Source: an uncultured Sphingobacteriaceae bacterium
GTDB taxonomy: Bacteria > Bacteroidota > Bacteroidia > Sphingobacteriales > Sphingobacteriaceae
Direction of reading: 5' to 3'
DNA length: 51,377 nt
Assembly (NCBI GenBank): GCA_946887045.1
Contig: CAMPKC010000029.1
Location: 1-51,377, forward strand
The position numbers were made by a program, and so were the translations under genes. The notes under the pieces were generated by a model that was given only the letters and a program-made list of their open reading frames with translations, was not told the DNA's origin and made no database searches. Shown here in pieces: positions 1 to 7,968 of the stretch; within the stretch, counting starts at the first letter, position 1, and every line of letters begins with the position of its first letter.

Positions 1-156
1 AAAAACGGCCTTTTTCGTGCGTTTTCGCATACTTCTGTCATCCTGACGATTTTGAGGCCTCCACAGCAATAGTTAAATTTAACAGACAATTTTGTTGAAC
101 TTCACGAAAGGATGTTACAAATATGTTACAGTTTTTCGTTAGCTACCAAAAAATTT

Positions 157-1476
157 ATGGCAACTGTAAGCTCGAAAGTTTTTAAGCATCACAAAAAATC
201 AGACGGTACTTATAACATAAAAATTTGCATCTGTCACAAAATGCAAAGAAAGTATTTAGACACGGAGCATTTCATTTCTGAAAAAAAGCTCACAAAGTCC
301 CTCGAGATAAAAGATGATTTTATCAATAAACTTTTGAATAAAACGCTGGATGAATATAGAGATGCCATTAGCAAATTGGGAAAGAGAGTGGAACTATTCG
401 ATGTTGAAAGTCTAAAGGAATATTTACTGGCCAAGGATGAATGTATTGATTTTGTTAAGTTTTGCCATATTCATATTGAAAGTCTTTTGCAAGCAGGGCG
501 GGTTAAAAGTGCTTCAAATTACCGGACTGTCTGTTACAGTTTGATTGATTTTTTTAAACGGGAAGTTGTTCCGATCGAAGAAATCACAATAGGAGTTATA
601 AGCTCTTATGAGCGTTTTCTGAGGAGCGATCGGACAGTTACACGAAAAAACCAACACGGTAAGACTGTAACGATAAAATGTAAAGGAGTCTCAGATGCCA
701 GCGTTCACAACTACCTTAGGGATTTCAAAGGTTTCTTCACGGCTGCTCAGTCTTACTATAATAAGCCATCTCTCGGTATAAGTCCTATTACCTATAATCC
801 ATTTGATGAATATAAAATCGTAGAGCCACCAGTAACTAAAAAGCGCAACATTGAGGTTAATCAGTTGAAATCACTGCGTGATTGCAAGGTTAAACCAGGC
901 AGTAGAGCGGAATTGGCAAGAGACCTATTTATGCTTTCGTTTTATTTATGTGGTATTAACGCTGTGGATTTATATGCTTCACAGTACATTCTGAAAGATG
1001 GTAGACTTGAATACAACCGGTCAAAAACTAAAAATAAAAGGAAAGATAATGCATTTATAAGTATCAAAATTCCTGATGAAGCTTTGCCACTTCTTTTAAA
1101 GTATAAAAGTGAATTATCAGAAAGATATTCTTCAATTGGGAACTTAAATGCCGCACTCAGTAAAGGAATGAATGAAATTTCAAAGCTTACAGGATTACCA
1201 GGTATAACGTTCTATTGGGGTCGACATACATTCGGTAATCTGGCGCGTAATACATGCAGGAAGAGCAAGGATGATGTCGCTCTGGCACTTAACCATGTTG
1301 ACCATGGGCGTAAAACGACCGATATCTATTTAGAAAAGGATTGGAGTATTGTTGATGAAGTTCAAGAGGCGGTTTTAAGTCTATTAAGAGATAAAAAGCC
1401 ACAGATAACCATTGCTTCAGTTAGAAGTTTTGATGTTTTTAGTAAGCAGATTAATCTTCCTAGTTTAGTCATCTGA
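157..1476 (+). CDS. int: Tyrosine recombinase (ICE integrase)
   Basis: Site-specific recombinase expected to integrate and excise the element. The product is about 439 residues: an N-terminal arm-type DNA-binding region, a SAM-like core-binding domain in the middle (around 'SNYRTVCYSLIDFF') and a C-terminal catalytic domain. Box II reads 'YWGRHTFGNLAR' and the nucleophile region is 'TTDIYLEKD', giving the RH pair and the tyrosine. Box I reads 'YLCGINAVDL', where the usual arginine is not obvious, a pattern common in Bacteroidota integrases. I prefer the start at 157 (MATVSSKVF) over the longer frame from 112, because family members begin this way. It reads into the element, as expected for an integrase next to an ICE end. 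No matching att repeat could be identified in the 156 bases upstream. Confidence 0.9.
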   Translation: MATVSSKVFKHHKKSDGTYNIKICICHKMQRKYLDTEHFISEKKLTKSLEIKDDFINKLLNKTLDEYRDAISKLGKRVELFDVESLKEYLLAKDECIDFVKFCHIHIESLLQAGRVKSASNYRTVCYSLIDFFKREVVPIEEITIGVISSYERFLRSDRTVTRKNQHGKTVTIKCKGVSDASVHNYLRDFKGFFTAAQSYYNKPSLGISPITYNPFDEYKIVEPPVTKKRNIEVNQLKSLRDCKVKPGSRAELARDLFMLSFYLCGINAVDLYASQYILKDGRLEYNRSKTKNKRKDNAFISIKIPDEALPLLLKYKSELSERYSSIGNLNAALSKGMNEISKLTGLPGITFYWGRHTFGNLARNTCRKSKDDVALALNHVDHGRKTTDIYLEKDWSIVDEVQEAVLSLLRDKKPQITIASVRSFDVFSKQINLPSLVI

Positions 1477-1554
1477 TAGACATCTGAAAACTATGTAGTG
1501 TCTTTTGACCATTAGTATGTATTTATTAAATTTGTTTACCTAACGTCTGAAACG

Positions 1555-1773
1555 ATGAAAACATTTATCCTCCTCTGCATCACTTCACTTATTGGAACCG
1601 GAGCATTTTTATCCGCATTAAAGATGCCTAATAGTTTACCTGGCTATGTTATTGGTTTTGGAGTATGGATCTTGTTTTTTGTGTGGTTAACCAAAAAGTC
1701 AAACCGATCGGCTCGGAGTAGGCAGCAGGAACGCTTATTCAATGAATGGTTAAGATCTCACTATAGGAAATAG
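1555..1773 (+). CDS. Small two-helix membrane protein, unknown
   Basis: A 72-residue product with two hydrophobic stretches (about residues 3-20 and 30-46), followed by a basic, arginine-rich cytoplasmic tail. No family recognised. It lies 78 bases behind the integrase on the same strand and may be co-transcribed. Small membrane proteins are common ICE cargo, but nothing in the sequence gives a role. Confidence 0.5.
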   Translation: MKTFILLCITSLIGTGAFLSALKMPNSLPGYVIGFGVWILFFVWLTKKSNRSARSRQQERLFNEWLRSHYRK

Positions 1774-1793
1774 TAAAAATAAGTTAATCGTTT

Positions 1794-2024
1794 TTACAAT
1801 CGATATCTTAGCTCAATTGCTTTTCCAATAGCACCAATTAAATCTCGGTTTAGAGAATCATCTGCATCCTTAAGATTCTATCCTGTTGCTTCTTTGATGA
1901 CAACGATGGTTTTATTTTCTAAAGATAGAGGGATTTCAGTCGTTTGTTTATTAAAAGGCTTCTCATTAAGTATCTGAAAGCTGTAATCTTTGTCATTAAA
2001 CGTAATTCGCAGTGGCATTCCCAT
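1794..2024 (-). pseudogene. Decayed small ORF with one in-frame stop
   Basis: Reading the minus strand from the ATG at 2024 gives 48 residues beginning MGMPLRITFNDKDYSF. A TAG follows at 1880-1878, then 27 more protein-like codons in the same frame (ending 'AIGKAIELRYRL') to a TAA at 1794. The continuity across the stop suggests a 76-residue gene broken by a nonsense change. The product is not recognised. The open stretch after the stop is short enough to occur by chance, so this is tentative. The remaining 2025-2271 gap holds only the inverted repeat listed next. Confidence 0.35.
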
Positions 2025-2140
2025 AATTGCGGCTAAAATATGCTAATTATTTTAGTTTTTAATAATTCGTTTTAAAGAATCGGAAGAGGAGCTAACATGC
2101 ATAATTATCGGCACAAAGTTAGGCTAAGGGCTGCTGTAGC

Positions 2141-2209
2141 GGGCAAAAGCTTCCGGCATAAACCCGCAAAGACACTGCTCGGGTCTATTTATTCCTTTTC
2201 CTTTTGCCC
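2141..2209. repeat. Inverted repeat upstream of radC-like gene
   Basis: GGGCAAAAG at 2141-2149 is matched by its exact complement CTTTTGCCC at 2201-2209, with a 51-base loop. It lies in the leader region of the RadC-like gene and could fold in the transcript or be a protein-binding site. No poly-T tract follows, so it is not a simple terminator. Confidence 0.4.
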
Positions 2210-2271
2210 TTGATTGCCCTGAGCCTCCTGGAGCACCATAATTAATTCATTAACTTTTAAATCAGCTAATT

Positions 2272-2742
2272 ATGGAAAAGTTTCAAAGTCAAATTTCAAT
2301 GTTTCAGGTATCAGAAATTAACGTTTCTTATCGACCAAAATTTAAGGCTTCAGAGAGACCTGTAATTTCAAGTTCTCAGGATTGTTATAATATTCTATCT
2401 GCAAGCTGGGATATTAATAGAATGGAATTGCTAGAACAGTTTAAAGTTTTATTTTTGAATAGAGCGAATAGAGTTTTAGGGATATTCGAAGTATCATCCG
2501 GGGGAATGGCCGGAACAGTTGCGGATCCAAAACTTATTTTTAGTGCAGCCTTGAAAACCTGCGCAACAAGTATTATTCTGGCACATAATCACCCATCCGG
2601 AAATTTAAAGCCAAGTCAGGCAGATTTAAATCTCACTAAAAAGATACAAACGGGAGGTATGTTGCTAGATATTTCACTGCTTGACCATTTGATTCTGACA
2701 TCAGAGACATATTTATCATTTGCAGATGAAGGGCTTTTATAA
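2272..2742 (+). CDS. radC: RadC-like JAB-domain protein
   Basis: A 156-residue JAB/MPN (RadC-type) protein. The JAMM-like metal motif is visible as 'AHNHPSGNLKPSQAD' at about residues 105-119 (H-x-H with downstream S and D). Such short RadC paralogues are carried by many Bacteroidota ICEs. The family name refers to DNA repair but its real activity is not settled. The full-length RadC N-terminal helix-hairpin-helix is absent, as usual for mobile-element versions. Its last codons overlap by 6 bases the end of the convergent LuxR-type gene. Confidence 0.8.
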   Translation: MEKFQSQISMFQVSEINVSYRPKFKASERPVISSSQDCYNILSASWDINRMELLEQFKVLFLNRANRVLGIFEVSSGGMAGTVADPKLIFSAALKTCATSIILAHNHPSGNLKPSQADLNLTKKIQTGGMLLDISLLDHLILTSETYLSFADEGLL

Positions 2743-3681
2743 GTCCTTTTTTTCGAGCAGTAGTTCTGCCTTTTCGAGTTTTCGGATCAACTCGACTTTA
2801 CTTGAGACACCAGTTTTCTCAAAAATATTTTGCACATGTGTTGTAACGGTTCTTTCCGAAATAAATAGTTGTTCACCAATGGCCTTGTATTTAAGACCTT
2901 GTCTAATAAGTTCCACGATTTCGATCTCACGTTTTGTTAGCTGATATTTCTCACAATTTTCTGAAAACGCAGGCGTGCTGTCATAATTAGTTTTATCAAT
3001 TAATAGTTGATACTCCATCTTCGCCCGGGAGATAGATTTGGAAATAAATAGGATTGTAATGATTAAAAATCCGCCATTGGTAAATAACACTTCTACTAAC
3101 TGACTCGCATGAAAATAGGCGAGTATTGTCATGCTTGCCCAGGGAAGTACAGCGAAATATACCGCGATCATTTCCATGGTATCGTGACTAGAGCTCCTTT
3201 CACTATATTTAATTCTAATTGCTTTAGCAATTGCCCAAAGAACCACAATCGAATAAAAAAAAGGTATTATAATTCCATATTGTATTGCAACATCTAAATT
3301 CCTATTGAATGAATATACGACCACAAAAAATATTATATATGGAAGTATGAGGAATAGAGGCACTCCGTAAATTGCATGAAAACGTAAGCATACAAGATCA
3401 AATCCTCTGTAGAAGTAATAAGGAAAATATGAGGCCATAAGAAAGCCGCTTCCATATGCGATAATGTTTTGCGTCACTACAGCAATGGGAATGTTTGAGT
3501 CTGGAAATAATCCACCTGTAATGTTATATACAATGAGGAGGGCTAAAAGAATCAAATACCAAAACCTGCCTTTGTCTTGCGGCCTTGACAAATAATAAAT
3601 AAATTGATAGAAAAATAATACTATTTCAAGAATAGTAAAGATGAACGTAACCACGTGCATCTGTGAACCGAATACAAGCAT
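2737..3681 (-). CDS. Membrane-anchored LuxR-type regulator
   Basis: A 314-residue protein. The first about 225 residues are mostly hydrophobic, with roughly seven membrane segments. The C-terminal about 70 residues form a LuxR/GerE helix-turn-helix ('LTKREIEIVELIRQGLKYKAIGEQLFISERTVTTHVQNIFEKTG'). A multi-pass sensor fused directly to a DNA-binding domain fits a one-component regulator tied to the membrane. The target is unknown. It sits 5 bases upstream of the acetyltransferase gene's stop (3687) on the same strand, suggesting that the two are transcribed together from the 4.4 kb control region. Confidence 0.8.
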   Translation of the reverse strand: MLVFGSQMHVVTFIFTILEIVLFFYQFIYYLSRPQDKGRFWYLILLALLIVYNITGGLFPDSNIPIAVVTQNIIAYGSGFLMASYFPYYFYRGFDLVCLRFHAIYGVPLFLILPYIIFFVVVYSFNRNLDVAIQYGIIIPFFYSIVVLWAIAKAIRIKYSERSSSHDTMEMIAVYFAVLPWASMTILAYFHASQLVEVLFTNGGFLIITILFISKSISRAKMEYQLLIDKTNYDSTPAFSENCEKYQLTKREIEIVELIRQGLKYKAIGEQLFISERTVTTHVQNIFEKTGVSSKVELIRKLEKAELLLEKKDL

Positions 3682-3686
3682 ACCTT

Positions 3687-4265
3687 TTAATAATTGCTTG
3701 TCCGTTTAAGAAAGAACAATTTGTAGCCCAAATCTAATTCTGAATAGATTTCAAATCCCAGTTTTTTATACCAGGGAAGATTAATTAGTGTAGAAGTTTC
3801 TAAATAGACCGGGCGTTTTATTTGATTACTATGTTCTATTACTTCCTTTAATAGGGTTGTTCCAATCCCCGATCCTTGAAATTCGGGTTTGACTCCTATA
3901 AACCATAAGTAATACATTTTATCTTTTGGCTGGAGGCTCTTTATCAATGATTCCCGACGCATGGCTTTTCTTATGTTGGTAAGGCCTATGCATTTAGAAA
4001 TTAATTTAACATCAAGAAATATACTTTTTAAAGAAGCCTTTTTTTGATCTGGATATAAGATTAAAGCACAAGCTTTTGTATCATCAGAGAGAAATACTTC
4101 GCCGTTATTATAGCAAATCTCGAAGGAATAATCCATTAGTGCTCTTATGCGCTCGATCTTCTTACGATCTTGTTGAACGATGTAATTTACACTCTGATTA
4201 GTCTTGAATGATTTAGTGAGAATATCAATAATGATATTCTTATCAGTGTATTCAGCTTTTTTCAT
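3687..4265 (-). CDS. GNAT-family N-acetyltransferase
   Basis: An acetyl-CoA-dependent acyltransferase of the GNAT fold. The acetyl-CoA loop motif reads 'VKPEFQGSGIGTTLLKEV' (Q-x-x-G-x-G), followed by 'YLETSTLINLPWYKKLGFEIY', a typical GNAT beta5-alpha4 region. The open frame extends to 4343, but that extension is hydrophobic and atypical. The ATG at 4265 (MKKAEYTDKN) is the usual family start, giving about 192 residues. The substrate cannot be read from the sequence. It is divergent from the XRE regulator, with a palindromic operator in between that may control both. Confidence 0.8.
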   Translation of the reverse strand: MKKAEYTDKNIIIDILTKSFKTNQSVNYIVQQDRKKIERIRALMDYSFEICYNNGEVFLSDDTKACALILYPDQKKASLKSIFLDVKLISKCIGLTNIRKAMRRESLIKSLQPKDKMYYLWFIGVKPEFQGSGIGTTLLKEVIEHSNQIKRPVYLETSTLINLPWYKKLGFEIYSELDLGYKLFFLKRTSNY

Positions 4266-4402
4266 AGATAAAAACGCCTTTTTAATTGTGTTAAAAATGA
4301 GCCAACCCAAATGGAAGATGAACCCATTGGATTGACTTATCAAACCATTTGTAACAGGTTTGTGTCAAAGTTTTAAGCAAGAATATGAATTACAGAAGTT
4401 TG

Positions 4403-4428
4403 AAATTGTGTCAGTATTGACACAATTT
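4403..4428. promoter_or_regulatory. Perfect palindromic operator
   Basis: Two perfect 11-base arms, AAATTGTGTCA (4403-4413) and TGACACAATTT (4418-4428), flank the spacer GTAT. A further half-site TTGTGTCA lies at 4360-4367. The palindrome is 38 bases before the XRE-type gene and within the divergent intergenic region. It is best explained as the binding site of that regulator, giving autoregulation and perhaps control of the acetyltransferase/LuxR pair. Confidence 0.75.
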
Positions 4429-4465
4429 ATTTTCCTTTAAGAATGCACTTTGACTTTTCCAATCC

Positions 4466-4693
4466 ATGAAGGAAAAGCATAAGGAACAGTTTAAGAGAAT
4501 AGGAGCTAATCTTCGAAAGATCAGGGATGAAAAAGGATTTTCACAACAGGATCTCGCAAACAGATGTGATGTTGAAAGAGCCAAGATCAGCAGGATTGAA
4601 AATGCTACTGAAGATTTTTTACTGTCAACCCTTTTAGAGCTTGCATCAGCTTTAGGTGTTAATCCTGCTGATCTGCTTGATGATCAACCTTAA
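4466..4693 (+). CDS. XRE-family transcriptional regulator
   Basis: A 75-residue stand-alone Cro/C1-type helix-turn-helix protein. The HTH covers about residues 11-66, with 'GFSQQDLANRCDVERAKISRIENA' as the recognition region. No second domain is present. Its gene sits just behind the 26-base palindrome at 4403-4428, the likely operator. Proteins of this size often act as repressors or as partners in restriction-modification or mobile-element control. Confidence 0.85.
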   Translation: MKEKHKEQFKRIGANLRKIRDEKGFSQQDLANRCDVERAKISRIENATEDFLLSTLLELASALGVNPADLLDDQP

Positions 4694-4823
4694 GTACTAT
4701 CTATCGTGGATTATTCCAAACAAAATGTACCCTCTCACCAAATTTTTATTTTACCAATTATTTCATTAATGCTCATTTGGATGAATGGCTGACTAAAAAA
4801 ATTGAATTATATTTTCCATAGGG

Positions 4824-5047
4824 TTATTTTTTTACGTCTGAGACCGTCCAGTTTTTTCTAAAGAACAATGCCATATCATCCAGTGTTTTACTTTTAGTTG
4901 ATTCTTGCTAAGGGATCTTATTTACTGAAACCTAATCCTTTCTTTAGAAATAGCATCGTCATGGTATGTTTTGACCCTTCCACTTCTTACTGTAAAATCG
5001 TTAAAAGGATCGGAAGCTCTGCAGAAAAGTTCCCCTCGGTTAATTTA
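4824..5047 (-). pseudogene. Decayed gene remnant, possibly DUF2971-like
   Basis: The 4694-5238 gap has no intact gene but contains protein-like minus-strand pieces. Reading down from about 5047, a frame gives 'RGELFCRASDPFNDFTV...' and continues to a stop at 4922. A second piece ending 'LFFRKNWTVSDVKK' stops at 4824. The 'GELF...PFNDF' stretch resembles the N-terminal motif of DUF2971 proteins (FNDPFE). Several stops interrupt it, so it is non-functional. The family assignment is tentative. The rest of the gap shows nothing further. Confidence 0.35.
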
Positions 5048-5238
5048 GCATAATATCAACCGTATCAGATCTAGTTGTATCTTGAGTTCTGTGATTCTTA
5101 GTCGTTGGCTCGGTTTGTCCGTAAGACGTTGAACAAAACAGAATAGTAATTTTTGTAAAGTAAAGACGGATGTTACCAGACAACGTCCGTTCTTTACTTT
5201 TTGTAAATAATCCTGTTTCTTTATTTAAATAGGATGGT

Positions 5239-5748
5239 TTAGTTGTTGTCTTTCAAAGTAACAGTAGAAAAATCAAGAGAAATATCATCTTTATTCCCGT
5301 CATTTTTATTAGATCTCCACGCAATTCTCACACTCGGAAAATATTGTCCTGCTGGTGCATTTACTGCTCCGTTGTTAGGGACATACACCCATCTACCATT
5401 TATTAATTCCAAATAATACCATGATTGTGCAATCGCAATAATTCCCATTGAACTAATATTTTCCTCATCGTAGCTGCCAGCTTGGAGAACTTCTCCATAA
5501 GATTGAATGTGAACATGCCATCTATTAGGGTCGGAGTCATTATGGTGTTTCATTCGAACGCCAATGTTTTTTTTATCATGGTTGGCTTGAGAGTTATCCA
5601 TGATTTTTCTCTCCGTCAAAGGAGTGGAATTTTTTCTTGGAGAATCTCCTGACGATGTGGAAGCATTTTTAAGTGCGTCTTGATAAAATTTTTCAAGGAA
5701 TTTGTCACACTCTTCAATAGAGTTAAATTCAAATTTAGTTTTTTCCAT
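5239..5748 (-). CDS. Hypothetical protein, 169 residues
   Basis: No family recognised. The N-terminal about 30 residues are predicted helical and charged, residues 30-60 are rich in Ser, Asn and Lys and look disordered, and the C-terminal about 100 residues are rich in aromatic and beta-type sequence ('RWHVHIQSYGEV', 'WYYLELINGRWVYV'). No signal peptide or membrane segment. It is isolated between decayed fragments, so it may be a late arrival or a surviving cargo gene. Confidence 0.5.
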   Translation of the reverse strand: MEKTKFEFNSIEECDKFLEKFYQDALKNASTSSGDSPRKNSTPLTERKIMDNSQANHDKKNIGVRMKHHNDSDPNRWHVHIQSYGEVLQAGSYDEENISSMGIIAIAQSWYYLELINGRWVYVPNNGAVNAPAGQYFPSVRIAWRSNKNDGNKDDISLDFSTVTLKDNN

Positions 5749-5998
5749 TCTATGTTTTTTAATTCCTACTCGTTTGGCTTTTCGGTGTCGCCCCGTTTTT
5801 TCAAGTGGTAGCTGGTCTCCATTTTATTATTCTATATTCGTTGGCTGAAGTCAGAAAACGTAAGATTAATTTGAGTGGTAATCATGAAATAAATGTACCC
5901 ATAGGATAAGTATCAGCGCAATACCCATAATTGGGCATATTTACCTATTTGCGAATTCCTTAACTTAACTACTTGTATTACGAGATGTGGGGGGCTAT

Positions 5999-6160
5999 TC
6001 ATAAAAGTAAACTTGTCAGCTCATTTCCAGCCAGAGCAGCGTCAAAGACATAGTACGGAAGTCTTTATTACTCCCTATATCGTTGCAGCGCATCAAAGTC
6101 CGGCTTACTAGCTTCATCTATCGCTGTAACTCACCATCTAAAACCAGATCATTTCAATTG
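5999..6160 (-). pseudogene. Remnant of LigD-type ATP-dependent DNA ligase
   Basis: On the minus strand, 'NDLVLDGEL' (about 6154-6128) is followed after a one-base frame change by 'DEASKPDFDALQRYRE', two stop codons, and then 'LPYYVFDAALAGNELTSLLL'. This order matches the ligase domain of LigD-type ATP-dependent ligases (the LDGE motif, then the PDF-LQ-YR stretch, then YYVFDLL). At least one frameshift and several stops show that it is dead. It is the only recognisable content of the 5749-6410 gap; the rest appears empty. Confidence 0.6.
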
Positions 6161-6410
6161 TAACTCTAAAAAATTTCGGACTGTTTACCAAATTATGTAA
6201 GTAAGGGTAGTAGGATCTCAACTTCTTTATGACAAATGCATACGCCTTAAAATAAAGATGTTCTATTGCAAATACGTCATTTTACGTAGTTCAATTAGTG
6301 CTTTTTACGTATTTCTTTTTCAGTCTCAGGAGAGCAATTTTGTCACATCTGCTGAGTGAGAGTTGTCGCCAGTTAACAGGCTCAGGCAGATTAATCAAAC
6401 CTATTAAAAC

Positions 6411-7268
6411 ATGCTTAATCAATCCTATGACCAACTGCTGGAGCAGCAAAAAAACCAATTGAGCAAAATTAACACTGACATCTCTGATTCTCTTGAACAA
6501 TTAAAGTCTTCAATTGACCTTATTCAGAAGAACCTCAAAGAACTTAAAGAAAGAATTAAAAAGCAGCCGTTTACTGATCAGAAGGAAGAAATTTATTTTT
6601 TCAAAAAAGTTAAACCCGCGTTATATTCCGATAAGATATTTGAACTTGAAAAATACCAGCTCGAATTCAATAAGCCTAAGGGAACCCCTGAAAGTGTTAT
6701 AGCCTATTATAAGGCTGAGTTAAAATATCTTGAAAGATTTTTCAAATTAAATTCCTTTCATTATCAATATTATCGTTCCGGATTTTTAGAACTTGATCAT
6801 TTGTATTTTCTCAGAAGCACAAGTCCGACAGCAAATTTTATCCATGATGTACAAGACAATGATCCTGAATTTTCAACACCCCTCGATTACCTCTTTGCTA
6901 AATTCATTGCGTATGAAAGATTGCAGGCTGTGATTATCCAGCAAATAATGGTGCTCCAAGCACCCAGTGGATTCAATATTGCTTTTAAAGAAAGAAATGC
7001 TAACTCTTTACAATGGACTGGTGATTCAATAAACTTAGTGGAAGTTGCTTATGGAATTTGGTTAACTGGGCAACTAAATAACGGAAATGCGAGTATTTCT
7101 GAAATAATCAGATGGTTAGAAGAAGCATTTAAAGTGAACATTGGCAGGGCACATCGTCGCTGGACTGAAATATCCCAACGAAAACGGAGCAGTTATACCA
7201 AGTTTATTGATCGTATGAAGGAATCTGTTCTTGAAAGGATAGATAATGAACTTGGAGTAAGAAGCTAG
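6411..7268 (+). CDS. rteC: RteC-like regulator of ICE excision
   Basis: A 285-residue protein with a long N-terminal coiled-coil-like segment (residues 10-60). Its C-terminal region matches RteC: 'SLQWTGDSINLVEVAYGIWLTGQLNNGNASISEIIRWLEEAFKVNIG' and the 'YTKFIDRMKESVLERID' ending. In CTnDOT, RteC activates excision genes. It is followed by a strong hairpin terminator shared with the convergent histone-like gene. The family assignment rests on recalled motifs. Confidence 0.75.
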   Translation: MLNQSYDQLLEQQKNQLSKINTDISDSLEQLKSSIDLIQKNLKELKERIKKQPFTDQKEEIYFFKKVKPALYSDKIFELEKYQLEFNKPKGTPESVIAYYKAELKYLERFFKLNSFHYQYYRSGFLELDHLYFLRSTSPTANFIHDVQDNDPEFSTPLDYLFAKFIAYERLQAVIIQQIMVLQAPSGFNIAFKERNANSLQWTGDSINLVEVAYGIWLTGQLNNGNASISEIIRWLEEAFKVNIGRAHRRWTEISQRKRSSYTKFIDRMKESVLERIDNELGVRS

Positions 7269-7279
7269 CTTTTGAAACA

Positions 7280-7308
7280 GAAATCCCAGGTGCAAACCCT
7301 GGGATTTC
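7280..7308. terminator. Bidirectional hairpin between rteC and histone-like gene
   Basis: The perfect 11-base arms GAAATCCCAGG (7280-7290) and CCTGGGATTTC (7298-7308) surround a 7-base loop, 12 bases after the rteC stop and 26 bases past the end of the convergent small gene. The flanks are T- and A-rich, consistent with an intrinsic terminator that serves both strands. Confidence 0.65.
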
Positions 7309-7333
7309 AACCTAATAGAATATAACAAAATTT

Positions 7334-7513
7334 TTATTTTGCTTTATTCTTAATTTCAGTTACTTCTTTTCTTGCTTCTGATGCCAGGTTTTTGATCTCC
7401 TGCATGGCTTTTCTAACTCTGGTTCCGGCAGCAGAATTTCCACTGTTGTAAAATTTGTCAGCATCCTGTTCTACAGATGCTATAAGGTCTTTGATTTGAT
7501 TGAAAATTTTCAT
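7334..7513 (-). CDS. Histone H1-like small basic protein
   Basis: A 59-residue ORF starting ATG at 7513 (MKIFNQIKDLIASVEQDADKFY). The 'NSGNSAAGTRVRKAMQEIKNLA' core and the 'RKEVTEIKNKAK' tail match the short histone H1-like (Hc1-type) proteins of Bacteroidota. They are thought to bind DNA non-specifically and compact it. The full chromosomal versions are similar in length, so it looks intact. The gene is convergent with rteC. A nucleoid protein on an ICE could help to silence or package the element. Confidence 0.7.
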   Translation of the reverse strand: MKIFNQIKDLIASVEQDADKFYNSGNSAAGTRVRKAMQEIKNLASEARKEVTEIKNKAK

Positions 7514-7681
7514 GATGCCTTTTACGCCATATATGTAGCATAGGTTATAAATTATTCCAAAAACTTAGAGGCATCACTGGCTTAAAATACTAGGGTGCAC
7601 CGTTATTCCACCTAATAAATTTCTTCTTGGGTTTCCATTTTTGTTTCATATCAGATTGATTAACTCATTAGAAGAATACCA

Positions 7682-7957
7682 ATGAACATTGAAATCTCTA
7701 CATTTCTTCTGCAGCTTATTATCGAGCAAGCTGCAGAATTAGGAGCTATAAGAGCATTAGTAAAAGCTGGCAAGCTGAAACCATATTTAAAGAAATCCGA
7801 AGCATACCGCTTGTACAAAAGGGTAAACATTGAACAGTGGATAGAAGACGGTTTAATTACACCTCGAAAAGACGGCGATGATTCTGCCGCATGGAGAATC
7901 GACCGACTTGAAGTTGAAGCGATCGTTAAGTCAGAAATTCTTCTACGTTACCTGTAA
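7682..7957 (+). CDS. Small wHTH DNA-binding protein (paralogue A)
   Basis: A 91-residue protein. The core 'KSEAYRLYKRVNIEQWIEDGLITPRKDG' followed by 'RIDRLEVEAI' looks like an excisionase/MerR-type winged helix-turn-helix. It is clearly homologous to the 92-residue protein at 25682-25960, which has the same 'ALVxAG' and 'KSEAY' blocks and the same 'W-I-x-x-G-L-I-x-P' spacing. It ends 11 bases before the Rep-like gene, so it probably regulates or assists replication of the element. Confidence 0.65.
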   Translation: MNIEISTFLLQLIIEQAAELGAIRALVKAGKLKPYLKKSEAYRLYKRVNIEQWIEDGLITPRKDGDDSAAWRIDRLEVEAIVKSEILLRYL

Positions 7958-7968
7958 GCTTTATTATT

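Noticed and set aside
1..156. attL site upstream of the integrase
   Set aside because: No direct repeat of this stretch was found near 45.6-46.0 kb, so the ends cannot be defined from this window.
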